Shown here one piece after another: positions 1 to 12,667 of a stretch of 64,000 nt of DNA. Location of the stretch: positions 5,580,001 to 5,644,000 of the forward strand of contig NC_059479.1 of the NCBI RefSeq assembly GCF_018139145.2, written 5' to 3'. Every line of letters begins with the position of its first letter. Positions within the stretch are counted from its first letter, which is position 1. The position numbers and the translations under genes are program-made. Origin of the DNA: Gymnogyps californianus. Lineage: Eukaryota > Chordata > Aves > Accipitriformes > Cathartidae. The notes under the pieces were generated by a model. That model was not told the origin of the DNA and ran no database searches. It saw only the letters and a list, made by a program, of their open reading frames with translations.

Positions 1-994
1 TTGATATCTCTGTAGTCTTTGTGCTTTGAGGAATTAATTACTTCATTGCATTTGAAAGAGCTATAAAATATTGCCAAGCATATTTAATCTTTAAAAAAAT
101 CATCCCACCTGGAAAGAACAAAAAAAAAATTAATTCAGTAGACAGACAGAAGTTATCTGTTCTACGACTGGCCAGTTAATGTTGCAGATGCCATCTTTAC
201 ACTCTAACCGAGCATACAGTTCAGGATAGTATATCTGTAAGTAAAGCTCAAATTTAAATACTGTTCACAGCACTTGCTAAGAGATTTGAGATGACTATTT
301 TGTTTCAAGAAATAACGAGACTCAGAAAAGGGCTCGCTTCTGTGGCAATGAAGGTAGCATGATGTATGCATCATGCATAAGGTAGCGCTTCCCTTTTCCC
401 ACGGTGATACTTGTGTAAGAACATTAACAGAAATATCTCTACTTCACCTTTAGAATACCTGTTGACCTCTCCGGTTTAAAATACTCATATCTTTCTCTTA
501 TTAGCATCTGTTGGGAGAAATGAAGTGAAAAGATTTCTGCCTTATTCTACTTAACAGCCTATTTAAATTAAAATGGTAATACACACACACATATATTGTC
601 CTAATTTGATCTCTCTGCATTTTTTCCAAACAAAGCATTTTGTGTTTAAAAGAAAAGCAGACATTATTTGTCTATAAGGATGAATTAGCTCTGTGGCTGA
701 AGTGTGTAAAGAGAAAGCAAAGATGAAAAAAGAGATTTCACATAAAAGCAGATCTGTAAGGAAACCAAGCTAAGTCTGTGACTTCCACAGTTCTGTGCTT
801 TCGAGTCTGTGGAGTCTTTGTATTTTGGAGGCATCAGCAGCGGGAGGGAGAAGAGGATATAAAACAAAGCTTTCCAGACAAAAGAGAAATTCAGGTCTTT
901 ATCTTCCAGCTTCTAAAATGTATTTACTGGAGTCATTCATCCTGGCAGTCACTAAAAGTGCTTTCAGAAGGTTTCCAGTTGCCTTGAAAGACTT
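1..994. other. Unique AT-rich sequence, no gene seen
   Basis: I see no recognisable gene or interspersed repeat here. The only structured element is a short AC-type microsatellite near 579-596. Short open frames near 778-1007 are unremarkable, and the second of them runs into the CR1 tail. Confidence 0.6.
579..596. repeat. Short (AC)n/(AT)n microsatellite
   Basis: About six AC units run directly into ATATAT. It is a short dinucleotide tract with no sign of function. Confidence 0.85.
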
Positions 995-1263
995 CACAGA
1001 ATCATAGAATGGTTTGGGTTGGAAGGGACCTTAAAGATCGCCTAGTTCCAACCCCCCTGCCATGGGCAGGGACACCTTCCACTAGACCAGGTTGCTCAAA
1101 GCCCCGTCCAACCTGGCATCCACAACCTCTCTGGGCAACCTGTTCCAGTGCCTCACCATCCTCACAGTGAAGAACTGCTTCCTTACATCTAATCTAAATC
1201 TACCCTCTTTCAGTTTAAAGCCATTATGCCTTGTCCTATCACTACGTGCCCTTGTAAAAAGGA
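995..1263 (-). mobile_element. CR1 LINE 3' fragment, 5'-truncated
   Basis: The plus strand opens with CACAGAATCATAGAAT, the reverse complement of the octamer repeat (ATTCTRTG)n that ends CR1 elements. It then runs through the conserved CR1 3' block GGTTTGGGTTGGAAGGGACC. The element therefore lies on the minus strand with its 3' end at 995 and is cut off at its 5' side near 1263, the usual product of incomplete target-primed reverse transcription. Only the end of the ORF2 region and the 3' UTR remain, so it cannot move. A 60-codon plus-strand frame at 1092-1274 is antisense to it. CR1 is the main LINE of birds and is also found in other reptiles. The subfamily was not assigned. Confidence 0.93.
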
Positions 1264-2766
1264 CTTCAGGGTAGAAATGTTGTATTAGCTTAGTAGTTGT
1301 GTTCTTCTTCCCAGCAGGGTTTCAGAAGTTTCTCACTGGTTACTTTATCTGAAAATCCAGGAGATTGTTGCTTTATAATTCAATTGTGTTGTGAATTCTC
1401 CTCTTCAGCCTCTGATTTGTGGGATGTCTGAAATACAGCTCTGCCTCTCTGGGGGGTGAAATCTGGCGTTAAATCTTCTGCCACGTGGACTGAAAGTGAC
1501 TGTAGAGAAGCAGTGATGGTGAGAGTAGCTCTGAGGTGCTCAGAGGGGGTGCCTGGAGGCCAGCCCAGGTGGCAGCCCTTGTGTGAAGGGGTGAGGAGTT
1601 GTACCTACAACTCTGCTTATTCTTCCGTGCATTAGCGCCCTGTTGAAGGGTGCCATTTTCGGGTTTAGTCTATGGTTTGGGACGTGCATCTCCTTACATG
1701 TGATGACAGTAGTTGTGAGTGGATCCTACACTGCTTATCGCAAAGGAACAGAGTACATAACAGTATTCACTGTTGTAATTATTTCAGTATAGGCTATAAG
1801 TTATAGCTTTAACACGTGGATGTTAAGTGTTTTACACTGTTGTAATTGTAAATCTATATAATTAGATGGAGAGTCTTTTCAAGACACTGACCCCTGTCTA
1901 ACAGCACAAAACAATTTTTATTGATGGTGGTAATCCAGATGGCTAGTAATAGATAACTAAAAGGATAGAAGAGTAAGTGAAATTAAATAAACATTTGAAG
2001 TTCAACTCTTACTGCAAGAAAGGTTAGTTTACTAATTTAAACATTGGCAGTTCAGTAGAAGGCCTACTCACTCTATTGTATCTGAAATGGTGAAGAAGTT
2101 CTTCAGCTTAGAAAAGAGGAAGAAAAGCTGTGAGGAAAGTACTTGAACATCTTTTTGAAAAAGAAACCCACAACAATGCAATTTGTGACAAAAAGCCAGA
2201 AAACAAAAAGTTTTCATCCTTTCTTAAAATAAAGGTATACCCCCAAGGACCCTTAGTGCCATGTCAGCCATAATGGATCTTTGTAGTTCTGCAATTATGT
2301 TGTACCTATGATGTTTAAAAATATTTTTGAGAGACTGGAGAAGGTTACTTGAGTGAAAAAGGAAAAAAAAAAAAAAGCTATCAGAACTAGACACTTTGAG
2401 ATGTTAACATTCACAATAGTTGCATAATTGAAACAAATGAAATTATTATTGTACACTTAAGTACGTTAGTAAATTCTTTGAATTGGCTTATTTACCTTTT
2501 AAAAGGTACTGTACTGTTTATTACCTAAATTGGTACATATGTATATATCTAAACAGTACAAAAGAGGGATAAATGTTAATTACAATTAGCAATTTTATTC
2601 ATATACTAAAACTAACTATAAAAATTGATAAAATACTTGTAAATTAATATGCAGACTGTATTATGCCCTGTAGAAAAATAAGCATACTCTTTTAATTGTT
2701 ATTAATATTTTATGGTATGCCGAAACACAGTAACAACTAACATAATATAAATAAATAGTAGCACAG
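1264..2766. other. Unique AT-rich sequence, no gene seen
   Basis: No gene or repeat recognised. 1440-1620 is somewhat more GC-rich than its surroundings. 2400-2760 is very AT-rich with many stop codons in all frames. Confidence 0.6.
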
Positions 2767-3374
2767 TGTCCTGGTTTCGGCTGGGACAGAGTTAACTCTC
2801 TTCTTAGTAGCTGGTACAGTGCTGGGTTTTGGATTTAGTGTGAGAACAATGTTGATAACACACTGATGGTTTAGTTGTTGCTAAGTAGCGCTTATCTTAA
2901 GCCAAGGACTTTTCAGTTTCCCATGCTCTGCCAGCAAGCAGGTGTGCAAGGAGCTGGGAGGGAGCACAGCCGGGGCAGCTGACCCGAACTAGCCAAAGGG
3001 GTATTCCATACCATGGAACGTCATGCCCAGTATATAAACAGGGGGGAGTTGGCCGGGAGGGGCGGATCGCTGCTCGAGCATCGGTCAGTGGGTGGTGAGC
3101 AGTTGCATTGTGCATCACCCTTTTTTTTTTTTTTTCCTTTTTTTTCCCCCTCTTCTTTTTTGTTATATTCCTTTTCATTACTAGTATAATAATAATAATA
3201 TTTCATTATTAGTAGTAGTATATTTTATACTACTTTAGTTATGAAACTGTTCTTATCTCAACCCACAAGTTTTGCCTTCTTTCCCGATTCTCTTCCCCAT
3301 CCCCCTGGGAGCAGGGGGGGGAGTGAGCAAGCGGCTGTGTGGTGCTTAGTGCTGGCTGGAGTTAAACCACAACA
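2767..3374 (+). mobile_element. Endogenous retrovirus LTR (family A, copy 1)
   Basis: This roughly 608-bp LTR starts TGTCCTGGTTTCGGCTGGGA and ends AAACCACAACA, giving the expected TG...CA termini. It carries a TATA box (TATATAAA, 3031-3038), a long T-rich tract (3121-3160) and a TTA/AATA-rich stretch. The place where copy 2 has an ATTAAA polyadenylation signal reads ATGAAA here, near 3240. A primer binding site follows at 3383, so this is the 5' LTR of a provirus in plus orientation. Copy 2 at 20860 matches it at clearly more than 90% over the first few hundred bases. Copy 1 lacks about 14 bases that copy 2 has near 21168-21182. The family occurs widely in bird genomes. Class is uncertain: the primer site suggests class II, while the 5-bp target duplication of copy 2 would also fit ERVL. 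Confidence 0.9.
3031..3038 (+). promoter_or_regulatory. LTR TATA box (copy 1)
   Basis: TATATAAA lies 264 bases into the LTR, just before the GC-rich stretch expected at the start of R. The same box is at 21125-21132 in copy 2. It would drive plus-strand transcription toward the primer binding site. Confidence 0.65.
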
Positions 3375-3382
3375 GTCCTTTT

Positions 3383-3400
3383 TGGCGCCCAACGTGGGGC
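3383..3400 (+). other. Retroviral primer binding site, tRNA-Lys1,2 type
   Basis: TGGCGCCCAACGTGGGGC matches the 18-nt site complementary to the 3' end of tRNA-Lys(1,2), as used by several class II (beta-type) retroviruses and some lentiviruses. It starts 8 nt after the apparent CA end of the LTR. That gap is longer than the usual 1-3 nt, so the LTR end may be a few bases further right. The site fixes the LTR as 5' and plus-oriented. No gag leader follows it: within about ten bases the sequence becomes inverted pol. Confidence 0.85.
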
Positions 3401-3404
3401 CTCT

Positions 3405-4545
3405 TCAGTACGCGTCACCTCCTCCTCTGGCCATATTCCAAAATCTTTGCCTTCTGGCCAGTCTGTGATCACTTCCAAAATTCCTGGGCAACTGGGGTTT
3501 CTTATTCGACTTCATTGTGTGATCAGTGCAACCCACTTACTCCATGTAGCATCAGTTGCATGATGTGTAGAAGGGACCTTCCATTTGAACATCTAGCCAG
3601 CACCAGCAGTCGGGGTGCTAATAGGAGCTGTGTTTCGTTACCAGCCACTTCTGAAGCAGCTCGAACTCCTTCACATGCTGCTAATATCTCCTTTTCAGTT
3701 GGAGTATAGCGGGCCTCACTCGGATCCTCGATATCCCTGACTCCAAAACCCTAGAGGTCGACCTCGGGTCTCCCCTGGTGCTTTCTGCCAGAGGCTCCAG
3801 GTAGGGCCATTCTCCCCGGCTGCGGTGTAGAGCACATTTTTAACATCTGGTCCTGCCCGGACTGGCCCGAGGGCTACTGCATGAACTATCTCCCGTTTAA
3901 TCTGTTCAAAGGCTTGTTGTTTCTCAGGGCCCCTTTTAAAATCTTTCTTTTTCCGAGTCACTTGATAGAGAGGGCTTACACTCAGACTATGATTTGGAAT
4001 ATGCATTCTCCAAAAACCCACAACACCTAAGAAAGCTTGTGTTTCCTGTTTACTAGTCAGTGGAGATATAGCTGCTATTTTATCGATCACATCCGTTGGG
4101 ATGTGGCGACGTCCATCTTGCCATTTTATTCCTAAAAACTGAATCTCCTGTGCGAGTCCCTTCACCTTACTCTGTTTTATGGCAAAACCGGCTTTCAGAA
4201 GGATTTGGATTATTTTCTCCCCTTTCTTAAAAACTTTTTCTTCTGTGTTGCCCCATACGATGGTGTCATCAATGTACTGCAGGTGTTCTGGAGCTCCACC
4301 TTTTTCCAGTGCATTCTGGATTAGTCCATGGCAAATGGTGGGGCTGTGTTTCCACCCCTGGGGCAGTCCATTCCAGGTGTACTGGACGCCCCTCCAAGTG
4401 AAAGCAAACTGTGGCTGACTCTGCTGCCAAAGGGATCGAGAAAAATGCATTAACGATATCAATTGTGGCGTACCATTTGGCTGCCTTTGACTCCAGTTCA
4501 TATTGAAGTTCTAGCATGTCTGGCACGACAGCACTCAGGCACATC
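3405..4545 (-). pseudogene. Inverted endogenous retroviral pol remnant (RT to RNase H)
   Basis: The minus strand encodes a reverse transcriptase fragment in two frames. The upstream frame (4544 to about 4425) holds the first catalytic aspartate block (ATIDIVNAFF). The downstream frame (to 3716) holds LPQGW, the YIDD active site (4265-4276) and the FLGIKW thumb/connection motif. The frames are joined by a single-base shift near 4415-4427. A second shift near 3716-3725 moves the RNase H start (a TPTEKEI-type block, about 3670-3700) into another frame, and further stops follow before 3405. The 261-codon frame at 3716-4501 is the longest in the window. Protease, the RT N-terminus, integrase, gag and env are absent. 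It is non-functional. It lies opposite in orientation to the LTR and primer site at 2767-3400, so either the provirus was internally inverted or a second fragment landed beside it. The outer edge near 4545 is approximate. Confidence 0.9.
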
Positions 4546-4978
4546 TCTGGTTGTTTTGTTCTTCATAAAGATACTGGGCACAAAAGACGAGCTTTGAGAG
4601 TTCCTTTGGAAAGTAGATCTGAGCTGAGAGTTTTGGTTTTATTCCAACATAAACAAAACAGTAGACTAGGGAATTTCAAAGAATTTCAGTTATGTTGAAA
4701 GTATTCTTACTTTCTGACCGCAATTGTTACGGAGTATGGACAAAGCATGCCATTTCATACTGGTGGGACATTCCTGCACATACCAGTTTGTGGTAAGCAA
4801 ATTTATTCTGGCCAGAACAAGTCTCTGGGTGATAACTTCTATAAAATGTAGTTGTCGTGCTGCCAGATACGACAGCGCGAGTTTCATACAAATGGGCATG
4901 TATTTCTAGTTTTCTATAAACCCAGGATATTTACGGGTATGGGATTTCATAGTATTGTTTTATATTGGTAGGAATCTT

Positions 4979-5000
4979 ACAAACAAACAAACAAACAAAA
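4979..5000. repeat. (AAAC)n microsatellite
   Basis: About five tandem AAAC units lie just downstream of the retroviral remnant. Confidence 0.9.
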
Positions 5001-5133
5001 TCCCATTTATACAGCCTTAATAAAAAGGGTTTAAAAATCAGATTCCAGAAGAGTCTTTTCCTCACACATGACTTTTTATCATGGGCTGATAACTTTAAAT
5101 GCCTAGTCATCTTTACATGAAAGAAACCCAAAC

Positions 5134-5147
5134 ATGTATGTATGTAT
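5134..5147. repeat. (ATGT)n microsatellite
   Basis: ATGTATGTATGTAT: 3.5 tetranucleotide units. Confidence 0.8.
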
Positions 5148-8100
5148 CTAAGCTACGAACTCCAACGAACTTCCAGACTGGGAAACTAAGACCAAAGAAG
5201 TGAAGGAGGGATGGATGCAGCCATAGACTTGTTGCGCTGGAGAAACCTCTTCTGGAAATGAGAATGACTATGAACTACAGTTGAATCTGTTTTCTTACTT
5301 TCACAAAGTCATATACAGTAGGAAAGAGAAAAGCTTTCAGCTTTGGAAGAATCTTTGGAAAGGTATGATCAATTTGGTTTTATCCCTAGTAGCAGGGATT
5401 GGGGGGGTTATTAGTAGAGTATAAATACATGAATTGTGATTTTCTCCTGGCTCTGCATGGTGGCAGCTGTGGAGGGCAGCTAACATGTAATGCTCCATGC
5501 GAGCCTTTTCACTGCATTGCCTTTGTTTCCTCTGTGCTATGTAGCAGTTAATGATTCTGCTGAAGAACTTGGCTATAACTTTTAACATTGGGTTGCCAGG
5601 GCCAAGGTGCTTGCATTTTTTTTGTCAGTGCTGCATTCATAACAGCTTGTATTTGTTGCACCTCTCAGCGAGGTGATCTCCTCCGCACGTTTGGCACAGA
5701 GGGCAGTCTCAGAAATACAAGTTTCAAATTCAGTACAGTGTGCTGCGCCAGGAATGTTGTGTTTGGTAGTTAACTCCTCTAGATTTACTTGCACAGCCGA
5801 TTGGCACTGGCTGATAATGAAGTGGATGATTTACGAATGCTAAGGGCATGGTTAGGATGAACTTGTTGACATCTGAAAGCAGAAAAGAGCACGTTGAGCC
5901 TGAGGAAACGGTAAAAGCTTTTTATGCTAGTGAATGTGTACTGTGTATTAGGGAGCTGACCTTAATGCCCCAGCACATTTAATTTTTTTTTTCTTTTAAA
6001 TTCCCTGAAATATTTTTTTTATTTTATTATTTTTTACTTCTCCATGTTAAAACTATTACAACCTACAGCTTTGTCTCATAAAGCTTGTGGTTCATCAATT
6101 TCTCTGAAAGTCAGAAACTAATTTTCCTATATTAACACGCAGGTTTGGAAGCCAACTATCGCAACATGCTCTAGCAAATACAGGACAACAGATCTCCTGT
6201 TACTACCTAATGGTTTCTTCCATGAACTATTTTTATTATTGCTGAAACACAGTTTACCACAGTGTAACTTACTGAAAGGATGATTGATTGATGTTGTTGA
6301 ACGATTCAGTGATTCTGCAGGTTTTGCTGGTGCTGTGGTCACGCGATCTATAGTGGTTTGGATGTGGGTTGTGATGAGAACCATGAAATGCTGTGTTGTG
6401 CCCTGCCTACACCGGGAAAATCATGTCCTCAGAGCTCTGACTTTCAGTTACTGAAATTAAGTCACTGGAGCACACATGTAGTGACATCTTGGCTTAGCCT
6501 GCTTGTCAGCAGGAGATCTTGTGTTGTTCAGGGGGTTGTTTCACTCTGAAGACAAGCTATGGTTTGCCAGCTTACATCAAACTTGTGCGGACAAATGCAA
6601 ATCTGCAGAAACAAGAAACACCGTGTTGCTAAAACTGTAAAGTACAGCAGAACTAGCACGGGCAAATGTGAGTTGTTTATGAAAAATGTGTTAGAAGTGC
6701 CATAGGGTGGAATTATCACTTATAAAGATCTCACTCCCACAGCTTAGAATAGCTTAAAGGTGCTGGAAAATAAGGTTCTGCACTGCTCTCTGGAGATCGT
6801 GTCTATTTTATCTTAATTATTATAGCTCTGAATATTGTTACTCTTTAATGCCACATTGTGAAATCCGTGATGTGCTCAGTACTCCAACCATACAGCACAC
6901 AAGATATTTTTTTTTATTCCCTTAAAAAACAACATATTAATTTAATTGATTCCCCCACTTTTTGAACTAGAATTTTGCGAGCAGTCACCATATAATTTAC
7001 TTGACCTACAAATACACCTGTGTGTGTCAGTACATATATCCTCTTATGTCACGCTTTTCATTTTCTTCCAAGATGAACAATGTCGTTCATTTTAATATTT
7101 CTGTAGGAAAGGTATGTTTACATTATCTGTATCCATTTTCTTCCTGCCTCTCTGACCTATCTAATGATGTGGTGGTCTTTCCAAGGTACAGAACCATTTC
7201 ATGTGAAGTTATTGACTTGCTCCAGAAAGTCTGAACAGCTCGGTCATTAATTATGCTCCGGATTGTTGAGGTACAGCAGTCATTCTCGGTAGAGCTTCTT
7301 AAAGTTACTTCTTTGCGTGGCTGATTCTAGTCACTAGTCAGTTGAGATCAAGCCCTAGTTCCTGATCTTTTTTTTTCCCTGATACTTTGTTGCTGGTGCA
7401 CTCTGTAACAGTGAGGCAAATGGAAAGAAGTGAAAGAAGTATTTCAAAACTGTAAGGTGGAAAGGCATATCCTAAGCGAAGTTCTAACTGTGGTGCATGT
7501 TGGGGTGTGTGAGCAGATGGAGAACCTCTACTGGTTTAAGTAACTCCTTTGTGTGGGGCAGCGTATTCACAGCGTTCCTGCCATCTTCCAGCTCTGATGG
7601 ACAGTGATGGCAGTGAGACTGGGAGCATTGACTGGTCCATTGGCTCTGTCTGAACCCCGTTGTGATGGCAAATGCTTAATATGAAATGAATCTTTCTCCA
7701 CTGCCACAGAGAAATACAAAAAAAGGAGAAGAAGGATGATTACAACTTTCCTCTTGCAGGCAAGAGGTAAGCCTTCAGAAAAGTTGGAGGAGTCAAAGGA
7801 TTGATTTGTTGTGAAGGATAGTTTGAGGAGACAGCAAATCAATTTACTGAAGCGAGAAGTTTGTGGGAGGGTCTGCGAGGACTTGTGGCTAGGGAGGACT
7901 AAGTTAAATGATGCCCTAAAGTAAAACGATGTAGATAAAGGCGGACGTTTCTGAAATGAAAGGAAGGAATGTAGAATTAAATGCAGATCTCAAAGCAGCA
8001 AAGAACGTACTCTTGTGCTTGGGAATTTATGATAGAGTTAAATTATAGAAGTCAATTGTTGGCAGAAAATTGCTTGAAGAAATTTTATAAACTAGAGATA

Positions 8101-11100
8101 GCTTCATAAGGACTGAGAAAGAAAGAGAAAGGAAAAAAATCAAATCCCAATATGTTTCTGGGAGAGAAATGTTAGAATTTTTTAAAGTGAATCTGATTTC
8201 TGGTTGAGATATAATGTTAAACTTTTGTAAGGAGATAACTATTTAAGATTTTACTTGAGCTGTGTAATTTCCTTTATAGCCATTTTAGCCTTTTATGATA
8301 AGATTCTTCCATGCTAATTTTTGCTGAAACAAACTGGTTTCCCTAAAGTGAATCAGTGGTATCTTATGCTACAGTAGAGTATTTCTCTAAAGAAAGAGGT
8401 AAATGTAGGAAAAGTTTGTAAATAGAGAAGTAGAAAAATTATTTCCACAGTGGATTTTTTTCTATAAATCTTGTGATTTTGTAATAGTTCATGCATTTAT
8501 AGGTATAATCTGAAGGGAAGTTTAAATATGAATTCTGTATTATTGGTGTTTCATCTAGTGAAGAGTGATTCTAGATTCTCTGTGTGATGAGTTGGGTAGT
8601 GGGGAGGGACATGTAATTTAAATCTTTAGTGTGATTCATTGATGTGTTAAGAATAGAAGTATAATATGTCATAATTCTTTGCTATCTTCTATTTACTGCT
8701 ATTGGCCTTTCTAAGATTGTTTAAAAAGAGTCTAAAAATTCACTAATGTAACATAGTTCTTAAAAAATTTCCATGAAGCAGAGATGCGAGGTTATGTAAA
8801 ATTCCTCACTCACAGGATTCAGGACAATGCAGGATTAGGTCTATTGTCTTAAAGTTTATATTTATCATACATATTTAACACAGAAAATAGTTTTGCATTT
8901 TTTATTTGATCTTCAGCTTTCCAGAAGTCTTCCTCCATCCCTGTTGATATGTCTTTTGTCTAACATCAGTCATGTGACACATGCTCATTTTGCTATGTAT
9001 CAAAAGCAGCTGGTTTTCAGGGAACCCTTTTATGTCATTTTCTTTGTGTGTCATTTATGATTTTTATTAATTATTTTAGCTGTGATTTTTATATTTGCGG
9101 TAGTTAAATTTTCTTGGTATAATCAATGTATGTCTACAAAGGAGAACAAATGTCTTTTCCCTGTTTCAAAAGGTTTGTCTTTTGGGGGCTTTTCAGTTAA
9201 TATCTTGATCAGCAGTGTCTCTTAGCACCCAGTGACTGAGCATCAGTGACATTTTTGTTCTTCTCATTTTCATTTTTATTCCAACTTTTTGTTTGCTAAA
9301 GAAACAGAATGGGATGATTGTTTCAGGATGTTGTCAGCATAGGTTCCTGGGGCTGGCCAAGTGTACTTGTGCCAGGTACATTGCTGCATCAGAATTGAGC
9401 ATAGAAATTTTGAAGGACATGAAAAGTTTATGATGTTTGCTTTTTGAGTTCCACTTCGCTAATATTGAACAGCAGTGTATGTACTCAACTACATAGGGAA
9501 GGAAAGGGAAGAGAAGCTGGTGCGTTTGTGTAGCCAGCCCATCTGTACTGCATGTGATTGCCTACAAAATTCCATTTGGTTCAGTCAACAAGTTTTACAT
9601 GGCCTCTTCTTTCTTTCCAACTGCTTCCTTTGAGATAAGTCTAGAATAGCAAAGAAAGGAAAAATAAAATTTTTACCTTTGAATGCAGAGGCTTTATACA
9701 TGTATAGATAGATCATAACAGCTTTACATTCTTGTAATAATGGTGTTTTGTCTTTATTTATTTATGTTACAATGGGACTGACAATATTTAAAGGATTGTG
9801 GGACAAAGTGATTTCCATTTCCCTACTCCAGAAAGAGATCATTTAAATAAATTTTCTTTGATTTCTTTTGTTGATAAAGTTTCAATTCACACATAATGTT
9901 AACCTATACTTGCATTTGGAAAAACAAATAAAGTGTAAAAAATAGAGAATACTGACCCAGGATCTTTTTTGTTAATTTGTGGGGTTTTTTTGTAGTGAGC
10001 CTTGGACCAGTGTTTCCCCTGTAAATGTTGTTTGTGATGAGTTCAGATCTTTCGTTTCAATAATACTTCATGGTGTGTAGGAATTGGAATAATAAAGAAT
10101 GTAATCTGAAAAGGTCAAAGGGCCACTGTCATGTAAGTTGTGAGAGTATTTCATGTTCCTTAAGAGTTTGAATTTACACCAGCAGGTTCAGTGCAATAAT
10201 CCTGAGATAACAATGGTTTTTTATGGAATACATAAATCATAGGTATTAGAGAAGATCATGCAAGACTTACATAACCCTTTAGAAAATTATCACAATCTTT
10301 ATAAGTGAAATTATTCCCAGTCTATTGCATATGGACAGAATAATGCACCTTATAATAAATTCATGAAAGTGGCTACTGTGTATGAGTTCACTGCCATATA
10401 TTATTTCACTGAAAATGTGCTTAATCTAAGAGAAGTAGCAATTCAGTGTAAATAGTTTAGAAATTCAGTGATGGCCATTTTCGGTGTTTTTGCCGTTGCT
10501 TTTCACATGCTCCAAATGTTTATTTGCAAATCTCTTATGTTAAGTGAGATATGCAAACCCCTCGTCTTCCATCAGAATGATGTTTCAATGATTTTTATCT
10601 CATTAACTATTTCTAAAAGCTCAAATTATTCCTGGAATACGTCATCTGGAAGAATTAAAGCAATTCCCCCTAATAAGCAAACTGCCATTTTCCTTAACAC
10701 ATGTAAGAGCTCTGTGTACAAAATAGTAGCTCCTTTGATGCTGTTTTCCTTAATCCACTAGGATGTATTTTTTTCTACGAAAGAAACAGAAGAGAATGTT
10801 TTAAAGTGATCTTTGGTTTTGTAAGTTCATGTCTATGACCTTATCTACCTGAAATTAGAAATTCCAGGTTTTGCACTTTTTTCTAACAACACGTAGAGTT
10901 TTGGTGGAAAAAATTGAGTTCTCAATCTTGTAAAGCTTCCTGTATTTCTTTGTAAGCTGTCTCAAATTGAAGTCTCTGCTATCATGTGTTCACTATTTTT
11001 TGTGTTCAAACTAGCTAGAATTAAACCGGAGCAGGTATGTGTACACGTTACCATGTTTTGGATTCAGCATTAGAAATCCTTTGCTAACATTTTTGCTGAA

Positions 11101-12667
11101 ATTCCAAGAGTTCCATATTCATCTGCTTGGGCCAGAGCTTGTCACTGAGGCATCAGATCATCTAACTCATTCCCTCAGGTTTCACGTGCCCCGTATCTGT
11201 AATGTACTCCTGGGAAGTCAGATGCAGAAAAAGAATTATTTGCAGTGATTTAGAAAAAAGCTTGACTTATACAGTGCATGGCTTAATAAGAATATCCTCT
11301 ACAATGTAACAGAGTCTGTTTTATAAAAATGCATAACAAAAATCAAATGCGGTTTCATGTAGCACATCTGAAATATTTGAATTCTGGAGTGGCTCTGGAA
11401 ATCAGAGAGCGAGAGAGCATGTGTGTGAATAAGCATCTGTTTTGAAAGGTGTGTTCCAAATTCTAATCTTCTGTATTATGAAATCTACTTCCAATGTTCT
11501 AATGTATTACTTTATGACAGTAGTTTTCTTCCTAATCTTATCAAAGAGATGACATTTTGTCTCTCATCTTGGCATTAGGAGTAAAAATTTTCTGTTGCTT
11601 TAATAATTACTGTATGTGTGACTCTGCTCTTTAGTTTGCCATTTTTAAAATGAGGAAAATGATGCTTCCAGAGGAGCGATACTAATATCAGTTCATTATT
11701 GTTTTTTATAAAACAGGAGGACCGTGCTTGAAAAGTTTTCCACTGCAGGCGTTATTAGGGGAAGCGGACCTGCATAAACTAATTTAATCAGATATTTATG
11801 GAAGACTAGATTTCAGATACTATATTCTGGGTTTTCTTTTTTTCTTCTCCTGCTCTGCCCCGAGGGGGAAAAACAATCTCTCATTCAATAATTCATGAAT
11901 AACAGAAAATGAAATAGAAAACACGGAAAGTGTCAGGAAACGTATTTGAGAAACAGTGTGTGTCAGGATTAAAATAAGCTTTAAAATAGAAGGTGAGAAT
12001 GCACTTGGACTTACGTACAATACAGTCAGTAGAAGACAGTCAGAAACTGATTTATCTTAAGTGAAGACACCTCACAGGATTAAGTTTAGACGTCCTTAAC
12101 ACCACTGTAACACCTGCTTGTCAGCGTTCTTCAATACTTCAGAAATACTCCTTCTGCCTTGCCCATTATTTAAAAGACTTGGATCTCCCCTGATCCTTTG
12201 CATTCTTAATTCTCACCTTGATTATAAAACCTATGGGGAGCGTGGGGTTTATTTCTTCTTGCGTTCATTATTTTACCTTCTAAACTTTATCTAACTGTCT
12301 TCAGTTACAATAGCAATAAAATTTTGCAGTAACGTGGGTTTCAGCACAGGCTGTGTAATCCCTGTGGATCGCTAATCTGCGCCGATCACACTGCTGCCCT
12401 GTCGTTGCCACGCTTGCTGCTGGGTACAACAGGAGTAGGTGAACTCTGCCTCTGCTGCATGCCTGTGCTCTGAGCATAGTTCTGATCAGAGACAAGATAA
12501 CAGATGCACCAGAGGTAATACTTGTATTAAGTACTTCAGTTTTAAAGCCATCCCAATATCTGGGCCGAGGAATCTTGTAATGATGTCTAGACAATAATGA
12601 GGGCACATCTATGTTATGATAACTTCCCTGAATCTCCTGGGCGGGCCCATTACTTGTACCTATGTAT

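Larger units (their letters stand above)
4546..12300. other. Unique non-coding sequence
   Basis: No gene recognised over nearly 8 kb. It holds an AAAC microsatellite (4979-5000), an ATGT microsatellite (5134-5147) and many short A/T runs. The longest frame (97 codons, 10468-10761) is not recognisable and is treated as a possible conserved non-coding block. No CR1 or LTR match was seen. Confidence 0.55.

Noticed and set aside
1092..1274. Plus-strand open frame of 60 codons
   Set aside because: It lies antisense within the CR1 3' fragment and mirrors that repeat.
2897..3178. Minus-strand frame of 93 codons, with a related frame at 21007-21222
   Set aside because: Both lie antisense in the family A LTRs. 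Their similarity comes from LTR identity and the lysine run is the T-rich tract read backwards.
4179..4418. Plus-strand frame of 79 codons
   Set aside because: It is the complement of the reverse transcriptase remnant.
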